A DNA stretch of 64,000 nucleotides. Origin: Chloroflexi bacterium AL-N1. Lineage in GTDB: Bacteria; Chloroflexota; Chloroflexia; Chloroflexales; Roseiflexaceae. Both the position numbers and the translations under genes were made by a program. The stretch lies in assembly GCA_013122435.1 (NCBI GenBank), contig WYDT01000031.1, positions 1 through 64,000 on the forward strand, written 5' to 3'. Below are positions 1 to 9,456 of the stretch, piece by piece. A model generated the notes under the pieces. That model saw only the letters and a list, made by a program, of their open reading frames with translations, was not told the origin of the DNA and searched no databases. Each line of letters opens with the position of its first letter. Positions within the stretch are counted from its first letter, which is position 1.

Positions 1-155
1 CGAGAGGGCGAGAGGGCAGTGGGGCGAGAGGGCGAGGGGGCGAGAGGGCGGTGGGGCGAGGGGGCGGTGGGACGAGGGGCGAGAGGGCGAGGGGCGAGAG
101 GGCGAGGGGGCGAGAGGGCGAGAGGGCGAGGGGGCAGTGGGTGGTAGGGCGAAGG
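1..155. repeat. G-rich 8-bp tandem word array
   Basis: From the first base the sequence is a run of 8-bp words of the type CGAGAGGG, CGAGGGGG, CGGTGGGG and CAGTGGGG, with a few 7-bp slips. The array begins before the window. The closely spaced runs of three to five G could allow G-quadruplex formation (inference). Open frames that cross it are artefacts of the periodicity. Confidence 0.85.
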
Positions 156-167
156 GATCAACTCCTG

Positions 168-431
168 TTCCAACGCCCCAACGCTGCACCGTTCCAACGC
201 CCCAACGCCCCAACGCTGCACCGTTCCAACGCCCCAACGCTGCACCGTTCCAACGCCCCAACGCTGCAACGCTGCACCGTTCCAACGCCCCAACGCTGCA
301 CCGCTGCACCGCTTCACCGCTGCACCACTTCACCGCCCCAACGCTGCACCGTTCCAACGCCCCAACGCTGCACCGCTGCACCGCTGCACCGTTTCACCGC
401 TGGCCCGTTCCAACGCCCCAACGCTGCACCG
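168..431. repeat. 8-bp tandem word array (TTCCAACG / CCCCAACG / CTGCACCG)
   Basis: This stretch parses without a phase slip into 33 consecutive 8-bp words drawn from a small vocabulary: TTCCAACG, CCCCAACG, CTGCACCG, CTTCACCG and close variants. The period is not a multiple of three and two overlapping plus-strand frames stay open across it, so it is very unlikely to be coding. It ends 71 bp before the start of the EVE-AAA gene. The same words recur just after the partner nuclease gene. Confidence 0.9.
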
Positions 432-502
432 CTTCTTCTGTGGTATCATAGTAACGTCGTACGACGAAGGCAAAACCATACTGAGGCAAGCAGGAGACCA
501 GG

Positions 503-3500
503 ATGAGTGACCATACCACCGACGACGCTCCCACAACACCATCAACGGTCGAGCGGCTGACCCGTGCGCTTGATCACGTCCAGCACGGCGACAACCCACC
601 GTCTGCATGGATCTTCCAGTGCAATCCGCGCGACTATGACCTCTCTGCCGCACTCGATGAACTCGATGAGCTTACCTGGGTGGTGCGCCGCCACGCCAGC
701 GAAATCCAACCCGGCGATCTGGTCTATCTCTGGGAGTCCGGCAACGACGGAGGCATCGCTGCGGTCGCACGGGTGCTCACACCACCGACAGAACAACCCA
801 GAGACGAGCGCGAAGCACAATTCTATCGTGTCCCCGAGCGCTTCGAGGGAAACGATCCCCGTGTACGACTACGCATCGAACAGGTGCTTGGCGAACGCCT
901 GACCCGCGATGAACTCCAACACGACCCACAACTACACGACATGGCCATCCTCAAGAGTCCTCAAGGCACCAATTTCTCACTTACTGCTGCAGAAGCCGAG
1001 CGGCTGGTGGAACTCAGAGCAGATCGCGCAGAGGATGCCAACCGATATATGACTGGCGCAGAGGCCGGTCTCAAGCAGCAACAACAAATGGTCATTGCGC
1101 TCCAAGAGATGGTCAGACAGGGTGGTAAGGCCAGCAATCAAAATCTCTATGATGCCATTGAAGCCCATATGGATGGGCGCAAACTCTCACAGCAGGGCAA
1201 AGATACACTGCGAAGCTACATTAATCGTGATGCATGTGATGAGGGCTATGTACATCCGTATGATAGCGACCAGCCAGGATGGTCTATCACACCAGAAGGA
1301 CGGGCAATGGTGGAACAATATAACCTTGATATAGATGATGATGGGCGAACTGATGCCGAGGAACTTCAAACCGACGGGCCAGGTCTGCGACGTGCCGATT
1401 GGGAGGCCGACTTTGCCACAACCAACACACTCTCCCAAAAACTTTTTGATGAGTATATGCCCTGGATCGAGCGGACTTTTGGTCGCCGGACCTACCTGCG
1501 TTTTTACAAAGACCAGAAATTTGGTATCTTTCGACGGGGCCGCTGGATCCAGTTTTGCAACCTTAACATACGTCGTAATCCCTCGATTCTGATTGCCAAC
1601 CCCAGCGACGAAATCGTAGCGTTGCTTAGTAAGCAGTTGAGTGATCCACAAACACTACGGCCACGGGGCCATGGTGTCTCGGACGGTTATCGCTTCACGA
1701 TCAGCACCGAGAGAGATCACGCACTCTTGCAGGACATCACACAACAACTGTTTGAACAGATAAGCGATGAATGGCCACCCCGGCCACTCGATGGCCCGGC
1801 CTTTATGGTCACCCACAGCAAAGATGGGGAACACCAATTGTATGGCCAGACCTATGCGTTTAGTAACTTCACCAGCGGGGCCAGCAAAGAACTGATCCGG
1901 GTACTCGAAACTTTTGAGGAGAGTATGCCCGTCTACTTTATCATCTATCGTACACGACCATATCACGGCTTTACTGCCTGGGCACAGGTTACCAATGTGC
2001 GAACCGAGACCGTGTCCAACCGCAACAACCAGCAAATCTGGATCGTCGATCTGGACCAGCAGGAATTTCCCGTTGCTTTATATCTCAAGGATGCCGATAC
2101 CAAGCTTACCCACAGGCTTAGTTGGCTACGTCAGGGAGCATCCGACCTGCGCGGATCGAGTATTCGTGCTATCACACCCAGCGACTTTGCCACGATTATC
2201 AATGCTGCACGCCGGGCTGGAGCACAGCCGATGAGTGCCGGCGATGTGGCCTTTACCGTTTTGCGCCAGGCCGAGAACGATGTGCTCACTCTGAAAGAGA
2301 TCTACGAACAGGCCCAACAACAGCATCTGATCGACGACCAGGTATCACAACTCGATCTGGCACGGGCACTCCAACAGGATGCCGCGCGTTTTACCGATTT
2401 AGGGGATAATCACTGGGAGCTAAACCATGTACCAACCGACGCTGAAGCGTATGTCAACGATGCGTTTGCACCCAAGATCCATGCCGGTTCTGATGCAGCA
2501 TTCTGGCGGATTCATATTCCAAATGAACGGTGGGAAGAAGCTCGCCAGCACAATGTGATTGGGATCAATCATGATAATCCCAATAACCAGAGTTTCACCC
2601 GCTTTCGTCGTATCAATGTGGGCGACCGGATCGTGGCCTATGTGCAGGGCGGCGTAGTTGGTGGCATTGGTGTGGTCACCCAGGCATACACGCCCGGAAG
2701 CACACAGAATAGTCTGTTTAACGGTGAGTATCCCTATCAGATCGCGGTTGCATGGGCCGACGCGCCGAACCAGCCTGTTCCGCTCTACCAGGAACTAAAG
2801 GCTGAGCACTACACCGACCTGTATAATCGGCTCAAAAACCCGCACACGGTGGTCCCGCTGAGCCGTGAAGATTATGTCGATCTACTACGTCTCATGCAGG
2901 TGGATGACGCCGGAACGCCCGAAGACGACACGCGCTTACCACCCGCATGGGAGAAGCTGAACGCTTTCTACGATTACATCCAGACACTGGAAAATCGTCC
3001 CTACAACGCTACGGAACTTTTGCACATGGCGCGGGAGCAGGTTGCATTTAATGATCAGCTTGACGAGGACGACCTGGTCACCGATTTACAGCAGTTGCGC
3101 CTGATCACCCCGGTTGAGAGTAACAAATATCAGCGGCAACCCTACACTGAAGGGCAGACCTCGGCAGTGTTACGGTTCATGGCACTGGCATTACTCGTTC
3201 CGTTGGAAGGCACTGCCGAGACCTATGTGTTGCCGGCACAAGACATTCTGCCACAGCTACGCAGCATTACCGAGCCACAACCACACGACAGCTTTGCGCC
3301 CAAACTCGGCAATAATGGCATGACGCTGCTGCAATGGTACGCCGAGGCTGGGCTGGTCACCATCGATGAGGAGACATGGCAGCCTACCGACGAGGCATTG
3401 GAAGCACTGAGCGGAGAGGATAGCGCTACCGCGGCCCATAACCAGTTTCTCGCAACGCTGACCGCCGCTATCGATGGGAGTCTCACACACGATCTGGCAC

Positions 3501-4927
3501 AGGCCAGTGGCCCATTGCTCCCCATCACCGATCTTGATGAGCGCTTGCGCGAGTTGGGCCAGGTGCTGTTGATCGACGAAATGATCGTACGGCGGATCTA
3601 CCGCTCGTTGATGGCAGGCCGCCACGTGGTCCTCAGTGGGCCACCAGGGACGGGCAAAACCGAACTGGCGCAGCGGCTTCCTTCATTGTTGTGGCGCGAG
3701 CCACCACAAACCTTTCACCGTCTCACCAACCGCCTGGATCAGCCCCCTGTGCTAGAGATCACCGAAACACGCCACGGCTATGCGGCAGTGGTGGTAACGG
3801 CGACTGAGGATTGGGGCGTCCGTGATGTTATCGGTGGTATTGGTCCCCAGCTTGATGGCAGCAAAAATCTAAGCTATACGATGCAGTATGGTGCGCTCAC
3901 CCGTGTGATTTTGCAGCACTACGAAGGCACCGACAAAGGCCGCCGCCTGCCCTCTCGCATCAGCGAACTGCAACGCCGTGATTATCATGACGACACCGGC
4001 ACGCGCTACCGAGGGGCTTGGCTGGTGATCGATGAGTTTACGCGTGCCCCTGTTGACGCGGCCTTTGGGAGCCTGCTAACCACGCTGAGTGGCGGCCAGC
4101 ATGCCTCGCTGGCCGTACCAGCATCTTCGGGCGAACAGGTCGATATTCCGCTACCTGCAGATTTTCGTATTATCGGGACACTGAATTCATTTGACCGTCA
4201 CTTCCTGAACCAGCTGAGTGAGGCGCTCAAACGTCGGTTTGATTTTATCGATGTGCCACCACCTGCCCCTGAGCTTGAGCGATACGAACAAGGCATTGCA
4301 GCGGCACAGGCATTCAAACGATTGCACGCCAGTGGATTTGACCAGATCAGCGTCGAGGGTGCTCCACCGACATATCGCTGGAGCGACACGCAGGGTGTGG
4401 TGGCTGTAATTCCCACAGGTGAGCATTATCAACTTGATGTGCACCATCCGAATGCACAACGGGCCTTCGATAGCTTCTGGCGACTCTTTCGTGCTATCCG
4501 TGTCTTTCGGCAGCTTGGCACAGCACAAGCCGTCGCGGTCTACACCAATCTGCTGACGGGGGTGGTGATTGCCGGTATGGATTGGAGTGCTGCACTCGAC
4601 ACAGCACTGGCCGACTCGCTGGCCGATCAGCTACAGGTGCTAACCCGCGATGAACAACAGGTGATTGAAGCCTATACACGAACATCGGGAGCAGACTTTG
4701 TCAAAGAACTTCACAATATCTTTAACCGCTTGACTGACGGTCAGCGTCGCGCCCTGTTGCACACCATGCACGAAGCTGATCAGCGCCGCCACGGTGTCAG
4801 CACAATCACTGATCGTAAAGATCTTGCCGAGACCGACATCCGACGCGTATTTGAGCCAGGTGACGTTCTCGATCTGTTGAGCTTCCGGAAGCGATTGCGT
4901 GATTTTATGGGCGAACGTGGATTGTAG
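503..4927 (+). CDS. EVE-domain McrB-like AAA+ ATPase
   Basis: A 1474-residue protein, probably the motor and modified-base sensor of a type IV (McrBC-like) restriction system. Residues about 34-130 look like an EVE domain (start WIFQCNPRDYDL), a fold known to read modified bases in DNA or RNA. A second EVE-like block lies near 660-760 (FWRIHIPNERW), and a weaker block near 430-590 may be a further reader module. The AAA+ motor is C-terminal: Walker A GPPGTGKT at 1046-1053, Walker B LVIDEF at 1174-1179, sensor GTLNSFD near 1224, and an ALKRRFDFID segment with likely arginine fingers near 1242. The start has a good ribosome site (AGGAGACCAGG-ATG). The nuclease gene follows after 9 bp, so the two are surely one operon. 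It is much longer than classical McrB. McrB-like assignment is firm; target and defence function are inferred. Confidence 0.85.
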   Translation: MSDHTTDDAPTTPSTVERLTRALDHVQHGDNPPSAWIFQCNPRDYDLSAALDELDELTWVVRRHASEIQPGDLVYLWESGNDGGIAAVARVLTPPTEQPRDEREAQFYRVPERFEGNDPRVRLRIEQVLGERLTRDELQHDPQLHDMAILKSPQGTNFSLTAAEAERLVELRADRAEDANRYMTGAEAGLKQQQQMVIALQEMVRQGGKASNQNLYDAIEAHMDGRKLSQQGKDTLRSYINRDACDEGYVHPYDSDQPGWSITPEGRAMVEQYNLDIDDDGRTDAEELQTDGPGLRRADWEADFATTNTLSQKLFDEYMPWIERTFGRRTYLRFYKDQKFGIFRRGRWIQFCNLNIRRNPSILIANPSDEIVALLSKQLSDPQTLRPRGHGVSDGYRFTISTERDHALLQDITQQLFEQISDEWPPRPLDGPAFMVTHSKDGEHQLYGQTYAFSNFTSGASKELIRVLETFEESMPVYFIIYRTRPYHGFTAWAQVTNVRTETVSNRNNQQIWIVDLDQQEFPVALYLKDADTKLTHRLSWLRQGASDLRGSSIRAITPSDFATIINAARRAGAQPMSAGDVAFTVLRQAENDVLTLKEIYEQAQQQHLIDDQVSQLDLARALQQDAARFTDLGDNHWELNHVPTDAEAYVNDAFAPKIHAGSDAAFWRIHIPNERWEEARQHNVIGINHDNPNNQSFTRFRRINVGDRIVAYVQGGVVGGIGVVTQAYTPGSTQNSLFNGEYPYQIAVAWADAPNQPVPLYQELKAEHYTDLYNRLKNPHTVVPLSREDYVDLLRLMQVDDAGTPEDDTRLPPAWEKLNAFYDYIQTLENRPYNATELLHMAREQVAFNDQLDEDDLVTDLQQLRLITPVESNKYQRQPYTEGQTSAVLRFMALALLVPLEGTAETYVLPAQDILPQLRSITEPQPHDSFAPKLGNNGMTLLQWYAEAGLVTIDEETWQPTDEALEALSGEDSATAAHNQFLATLTAAIDGSLTHDLAQASGPLLPITDLDERLRELGQVLLIDEMIVRRIYRSLMAGRHVVLSGPPGTGKTELAQRLPSLLWREPPQTFHRLTNRLDQPPVLEITETRHGYAAVVVTATEDWGVRDVIGGIGPQLDGSKNLSYTMQYGALTRVILQHYEGTDKGRRLPSRISELQRRDYHDDTGTRYRGAWLVIDEFTRAPVDAAFGSLLTTLSGGQHASLAVPASSGEQVDIPLPADFRIIGTLNSFDRHFLNQLSEALKRRFDFIDVPPPAPELERYEQGIAAAQAFKRLHASGFDQISVEGAPPTYRWSDTQGVVAVIPTGEHYQLDVHHPNAQRAFDSFWRLFRAIRVFRQLGTAQAVAVYTNLLTGVVIAGMDWSAALDTALADSLADQLQVLTRDEQQVIEAYTRTSGADFVKELHNIFNRLTDGQRRALLHTMHEADQRRHGVSTITDRKDLAETDIRRVFEPGDVLDLLSFRKRLRDFMGERGL

Positions 4928-4936
4928 GAGGACACG

Positions 4937-7246
4937 ATGGTACATCCTACCGCCGCCGAGCGTGACGCGTTTCTCTGGATGCAGGCACGCATGGTCGAGT
5001 TGTTGTTGCGCTACGACGCTCAACGCTTTAGTGTTACGTTTCGCGAGCAAATCGCAGATCAGGCCGATCCATTAAAAGATACCTTTCTGAGACACTACCG
5101 CGATCTGGCGGTGCTCTTCTATCTCCGCGATGAGCTGTTTGAGTCAATCCTGCCACGCATCAAACGACGTTTGAGTTTTGCGGCACCACGTGAGCATACC
5201 GTCGAGAGGCTGCCACCGCGTGGGCGTGTCGATTGGGGACACACTGCTACAACCACCCTGCACACCTACCCCGGCGAGATGCCGCTCGAAGTACAGACCC
5301 GCCAGCGCCGCCGTCACTTTGCCACACCCGAAAACCTGTTGACTGTCGCAACATTGCTGGCATACCGCAAATCTGTGCAACGCCTGCTCGATGAGGAAGA
5401 TCGCTATGACCACATTCTGGCCCTCCGACATCCGTTGCATGGAATTGTGGAGTCGTGTACACGTGAGTTGGCGTTTTTGCAATTTGCTGGGCTGGTGCGT
5501 GAGGCGCAGGCTCTTGTAGAGGGCTTTGCAAAAACGAGTATCGACGATCTCGAAGCCACCGTCGCCGATCACCTGCTGCCGGGGCGCAATAGTGCTTACG
5601 ACGATCTGTTAGACTGGCGCAGACGACTACGATCACTTGAACTGCTCGACCGCACTGCTACAGATGCCACGACCATGTTGGGAGCAAACCCTGACCGCGA
5701 TAATTATCTGTACCAGCTCTGGCTATTCTACGAAATCGCCGATCTGCTGCGGCGGACCCACAGGCTTCAGGAGTGGAATATCAACAGGATGCAGCTCACG
5801 TTTCGGTGGGGCGATGCTGATTCGGCTGTGGACTACACGCTGACCCATGATCAAGCCATTGTGCAACATTGGCACAACGCTCCCGGTGTTCGGCCCGATC
5901 TGTATGTACGGCAAAACAACGCAATAGAGATCCGAGATGGCAACGATCTGATCTGGCGCGAAATGGGCTATGTGCTGGATGCAAAATACTACCGGCCAGA
6001 CGAAAATGGGGCAACGCCTGCCAGCCCGATCAAACGCATGATCGCCGATCTCCATCTGACAGGGCAACAACACGGGGCATTGCTCTTTGCATTTCACCAA
6101 GGACCGGAATTATCTGACGAAGCCCACCTTTTCAAGGTGCAAGTTATGCCAGATACGCATGGTATCCATGCCATGTTGCCCGAGACACATATCGACATCT
6201 GGTGTTTTCAACCTGAAAGTACCGTATCAACACAACAACTTGCTACACAACTCACAACATTACTCGAAACGATTCACACAACTCTCAAAGATCCGGTACC
6301 AATCATTTGTCATGGCTTTCTCCCCGATGTCGACACGATCAATCCCAGTAGCACACCTCTAGAACGGTGTACACAATGCAACGAACTCCTGGCGTACTGC
6401 CCCAAACCGCATGTGCGTCACGGCCATATCGACCGAGTCTGTCCCCGCTGCGATTGTCTCCGCACCAAGCGTATGTGTCACATCATTGGTCAGGGGACCA
6501 TCACTGCACCACCATTCGTCAAACGTGTGCTGACTCAGGACGATCTGTTCACCAATATAGGAAAACTTCGCACATGGCTCCAAGAAATGGTCCAAGCAGA
6601 TGATGAAAGCGACGAAGCTGAACAGCAGCGACAGTATGTGCTACGTACTATTGGCGAACTCACAGAGTCATATATCAAACTCACGCGTGCTGATACAACG
6701 CAAACCGAGCAGACATTACGCGAGTGGGTCTTTGGCACGTACTGGGATATGACAAAAACACCTCGTGGCCTATCGCAACTCGCACGACAAATGCTAATCT
6801 CAGGTGAGTATGTATGGAACCAATTTCAACAAAGCACTGTGGAGGATTGGGCAGCCTGTGCTGTGCAATACACCCGCACACTTGAGCACGAATTGCATCG
6901 CCGTCTGTATGACCCTTGTGGTAGGCGTTTGCGTAACAGATATGGCAAACCAATGATATCTAAAGATTTTACTATAGGAACGCCTGGGAATGCCTATGAT
7001 TATCGTCATGACAACCACAATTGGCAAACACTGCTCGATTACGCCGCGAAACCCAGTGGTATTGATGAGGCGACACTCGTACAATTGGTTGCAGACATTG
7101 AGTCAGTGCGCCCAATGCGTAACAAAGTAGCCCACACCGATCATGTGGACACCCACCTCGCCCGTGAGCTACGCGAGACGCTTCTGGGGGCTCATGGAAA
7201 ACAGGGATTGCTGCTGCGGCTAATCTCAGTGCTCGATCCAGGGTAG
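4937..7246 (+). CDS. McrC-like (DUF2357-type) PD-(D/E)XK nuclease with zinc ribbon and HEPN-like tail
   Basis: A 769-residue predicted nuclease partner of the upstream AAA+ protein. A PD-(D/E)XK core sits near residues 318-352: RPDLYV, an internal acidic stretch, then VLDAKYYRP with the D-A-K catalytic triplet. The upstream part resembles the DUF2357 region of McrC-family proteins. A zinc ribbon with CxxC pairs (CTQC, CPRC) lies at about 476-520. The last 120 residues are helical and contain RNKVAH at 728-733, which fits the R-N/D-xxx-H signature of HEPN ribonucleases. If that is right, one polypeptide carries both a DNA-type and an RNA-type nuclease. The ribosome site TAGGAGGACACG precedes the ATG, 9 bp after the upstream stop. 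Nuclease partner: well supported. HEPN activity: inference. Confidence 0.8.
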   Translation: MVHPTAAERDAFLWMQARMVELLLRYDAQRFSVTFREQIADQADPLKDTFLRHYRDLAVLFYLRDELFESILPRIKRRLSFAAPREHTVERLPPRGRVDWGHTATTTLHTYPGEMPLEVQTRQRRRHFATPENLLTVATLLAYRKSVQRLLDEEDRYDHILALRHPLHGIVESCTRELAFLQFAGLVREAQALVEGFAKTSIDDLEATVADHLLPGRNSAYDDLLDWRRRLRSLELLDRTATDATTMLGANPDRDNYLYQLWLFYEIADLLRRTHRLQEWNINRMQLTFRWGDADSAVDYTLTHDQAIVQHWHNAPGVRPDLYVRQNNAIEIRDGNDLIWREMGYVLDAKYYRPDENGATPASPIKRMIADLHLTGQQHGALLFAFHQGPELSDEAHLFKVQVMPDTHGIHAMLPETHIDIWCFQPESTVSTQQLATQLTTLLETIHTTLKDPVPIICHGFLPDVDTINPSSTPLERCTQCNELLAYCPKPHVRHGHIDRVCPRCDCLRTKRMCHIIGQGTITAPPFVKRVLTQDDLFTNIGKLRTWLQEMVQADDESDEAEQQRQYVLRTIGELTESYIKLTRADTTQTEQTLREWVFGTYWDMTKTPRGLSQLARQMLISGEYVWNQFQQSTVEDWAACAVQYTRTLEHELHRRLYDPCGRRLRNRYGKPMISKDFTIGTPGNAYDYRHDNHNWQTLLDYAAKPSGIDEATLVQLVADIESVRPMRNKVAHTDHVDTHLARELRETLLGAHGKQGLLLRLISVLDPG

Positions 7247-7256
7247 ATGGCGGGGG

Positions 7257-7371
7257 CATTGGGACGTTGGAACAAACGAGCGGGTACACAGAAGGAGCGG
7301 TGGAACAAGATTTGATTGCTCTTCTCCCGCGCCCCAACGTCCTAACGTTCCAACGCTCAACTGCCCAATCG
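7257..7371. repeat. 8-bp word repeats, inverted pair of short arrays
   Basis: Immediately after the nuclease gene come two words in inverted orientation (CATTGGGA, CGTTGGAA at 7257-7272). A forward run in exact 8-bp phase follows at 7332-7371 (CCCCAACG, TCCTAACG, TTCCAACG, CTCAACTG, CCCAATCG). This is the same vocabulary as the array upstream of the cassette, so the two-gene system is bracketed by one repeat family. Confidence 0.7.
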
Positions 7372-7379
7372 CTCAAAAA

Positions 7380-7697
7380 TTAAAAGAACCCTAATTCATC
7401 GCGCGCTTCTTCGGTCATCATGGATGGATTCCAGAACGGCGTCCAGACCAGATTGATCTGCACCTCCGACAGGTTTTTGTAGACATCGCCCAACGACATG
7501 ACTTCCTGGCGAGCCTGCTCAATAATTTGTGGACCTGCCGGACATGCCGGCGTTGTCAATGTCATATCAACAGCGACCGTCTCTCCACCATCTTGAACGT
7601 CAATACCATAGACCAAACCCAGGTTTACAATGTCCAAACCAATTTCAGGATCAATTACATTTTTGAGTGCTGTACGCACCATTTCTTCAGATACCAT
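7380..7697 (-). CDS. MIP18/DUF59 family metal-sulfur cluster assembly protein
   Basis: A 105-residue protein of the MIP18 (DUF59) family, which includes SufT and PaaD and acts in maturation or insertion of iron-sulfur clusters. The family pattern is clear: IDPEIGLDIVNLGLVY near residues 15-30, and the TTPACPAG segment with the conserved cysteine near residue 52. Length is normal for a stand-alone member. The start has GAGGAG upstream. It lies 141 bp downstream of the ArsA-type ATPase on the same strand. P-loop ATPases and DUF59 proteins often work together in cluster delivery, but a joint role here is only inferred. Confidence 0.88.
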   Translation of the reverse strand: MVSEEMVRTALKNVIDPEIGLDIVNLGLVYGIDVQDGGETVAVDMTLTTPACPAGPQIIEQARQEVMSLGDVYKNLSEVQINLVWTPFWNPSMMTEEARDELGFF

Positions 7698-7838
7698 TAA
7701 ACACTCCTCTACGGATGTACTTAATACATAATATGTTTATGAATGTTGCTTATACAATACATGTATCATATCATGCATACGCCAAAAATGCTTTGTAGGA
7801 TCTGAACAGCACCCGTTGAGTCTGTCCCGCCGGATGTA

Positions 7839-9029
7839 CTACGAAGCGACCTCTTCAGTTTTCACTGACGTCTCAGATGTTCCAAAGCGTACTTCTAATA
7901 CCCCATTCTTGAAAACGGCACGCTTTGCCGGACGTTCTGCCAGTGTCATCGGCAGGATCATATCGCGCTTAAAGTTGCCGATGGAGATAAACATCTCATC
8001 ACCACGTTTGGTAATGGATACTTTGCCAATCTCGACATGTGGTAATGGCAAACGCAACAGGTATTCGTCGTCTTCTTTCACAATCTCCTGGGTTAAGCCA
8101 CGATGAAAGACTTGTGTTGGATCCTGGTCACCGAACAGTGCCTGACCAACTGCAGATAACCGCTCGAGGCCTGTTACATCATGTGGATAGTGAGGGGCTT
8201 CCCAGATGGGGAGCGGGGCAAACAGATCGTACACTTGTTGGCGGTAGGTAGCTTGCATATCGTGCAATTGCTGCGTGAACGCACCCTCAACAGCATTCTG
8301 AGGCAACACACGATTGAGCACAACCCCGTCAACAGGATAACCAAATAGCGAAAGATAGGTTGATGCCCGCTGGGCTTCTTTAATCACAATTCGTTCGGCA
8401 TTCACTACCAGTCGATATGAGCTGATATCTGGATCAGTCAATGTGGCACGCAGTGCTTCAACACCCTTTGTCAGCTTCTGGAGTGTTTCAAACATGTTGG
8501 TTGCCGGAATGAGTGTCCGTACCAACGGCTTGGCAACACTAAGCATTGCAGGGTCCCAATCCATAATACGTGCGGCATACCATTGAAATGTTTCTGGCAT
8601 CGTCAACAGTCGGATCGTCTCACCAGTTGGTGCTGCATCAACAAAGACGGCATCGAAATTACCATCGCGTGCCTGACGGCGGATGTGTAACAGGCTCACG
8701 ACCTCTTCCATGCCAGGAATGATCGCTAACTCCTCAGAGGCCACCTCATCGACACCGCGACGGCGCAATAATCCCGCCAGATAGTTCCGTAGTTCACCCC
8801 AGTGCTGGCGAACCTCATCTAAAACATTAATTTCCTGTCCCCATAATCGATCTGTGAGTTGTGTAGGTTGGGGGCCAAGTGGATGATCAACGGCGTCAGC
8901 CAGACTGTGCGCGACATCAGTACTGACTACGAGGGTACGATAACCAAGTTCGGCTGCGCGCATGGCAGTTGCCGCTGTCGTTGTTGTCTTCCCTACTCCA
9001 CCCTTACCAAGATACAAAATTAGGCGCAT
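7839..9029 (-). CDS. ArsA/GET3-family P-loop ATPase
   Basis: A 396-residue single-domain ArsA-family ATPase. The deviant Walker A GKGGVGKTTT is at residues 8-17, followed by a DVAHSLADA switch-like segment near 39-47. FVDAAPTGETIRLL near 130-143 matches the nucleotide-sensing region of the family. The last 90 residues are a small beta domain like the HSP20-type C-terminus of bacterial ArsA homologs. No arsR, arsB or arsD gene is nearby, so an arsenite pump role is unlikely; a targeting or chaperone role is more probable but unknown. The ribosome site GAGGA lies six bases before the ATG. Confidence 0.88.
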   Translation of the reverse strand: MRLILYLGKGGVGKTTTTAATAMRAAELGYRTLVVSTDVAHSLADAVDHPLGPQPTQLTDRLWGQEINVLDEVRQHWGELRNYLAGLLRRRGVDEVASEELAIIPGMEEVVSLLHIRRQARDGNFDAVFVDAAPTGETIRLLTMPETFQWYAARIMDWDPAMLSVAKPLVRTLIPATNMFETLQKLTKGVEALRATLTDPDISSYRLVVNAERIVIKEAQRASTYLSLFGYPVDGVVLNRVLPQNAVEGAFTQQLHDMQATYRQQVYDLFAPLPIWEAPHYPHDVTGLERLSAVGQALFGDQDPTQVFHRGLTQEIVKEDDEYLLRLPLPHVEIGKVSITKRGDEMFISIGNFKRDMILPMTLAERPAKRAVFKNGVLEVRFGTSETSVKTEEVAS

Positions 9030-9456
9030 TGTTGTTCCTCGTTGCGTGCAAATAACGTTTATGTTACTGGCTTAACAGCCTTGTGCACTATGAATACAGC
9101 ATAAATACACTAAAATGACGTTCACATGGTGGAAAAAGTTGCGTTTTGCGACACATAATAGAGACTGACCCCAATCTCAGTCTTTTTATTGTACGGTCTG
9201 CAAAGAACAACTGTCAAACACGGCCATAAGATACACTTGTCATGTTACCGTATTTTGTCGCAATGTTGACAATATTCTGATCGCTATTTACCACGTACCA
9301 TCTTGGACACGCTATCTTGCTTTGTGCTACTGTATAATCTTAGTTTGGACATGGAGTTTGAGCTTGTTTTTGTCGCTGTTATCTATAAAAATAGACCCAT
9401 ATACGGACAATGATAGTGCTCATTGTTTCCACAATCATTAAAAGCATAAGGGGATT
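9030..9456. other. Intergenic region between divergent genes
   Basis: 427 bp separate the ArsA-type gene (minus) from the PAS-STAS gene (plus), so both promoters must lie here. It is AT-rich with scattered TATAAT-like hexamers, but I could not pick a convincing -35/-10 pair. No RNA gene, repeat or strong hairpin was seen. An AAGGGG ribosome site precedes 9457. Confidence 0.4.

Noticed and set aside
168-431. CRISPR array
   Set aside because: Units are contiguous 8-bp words with no unique spacers and no cas genes.
51-506. Long plus-strand frame (about 151 codons) through the 8-mer arrays, and a second overlapping frame from 137
   Set aside because: Two frames stay open only because the 8-bp words lack stop codons. 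The product is a low-complexity arginine/proline-rich repeat with no ribosome site.
7839-9029. Arsenite efflux ATPase (arsA of an ars operon)
   Set aside because: There is no arsB, arsD or arsR nearby, and the single-domain architecture with a small beta tail fits other ArsA-family roles.
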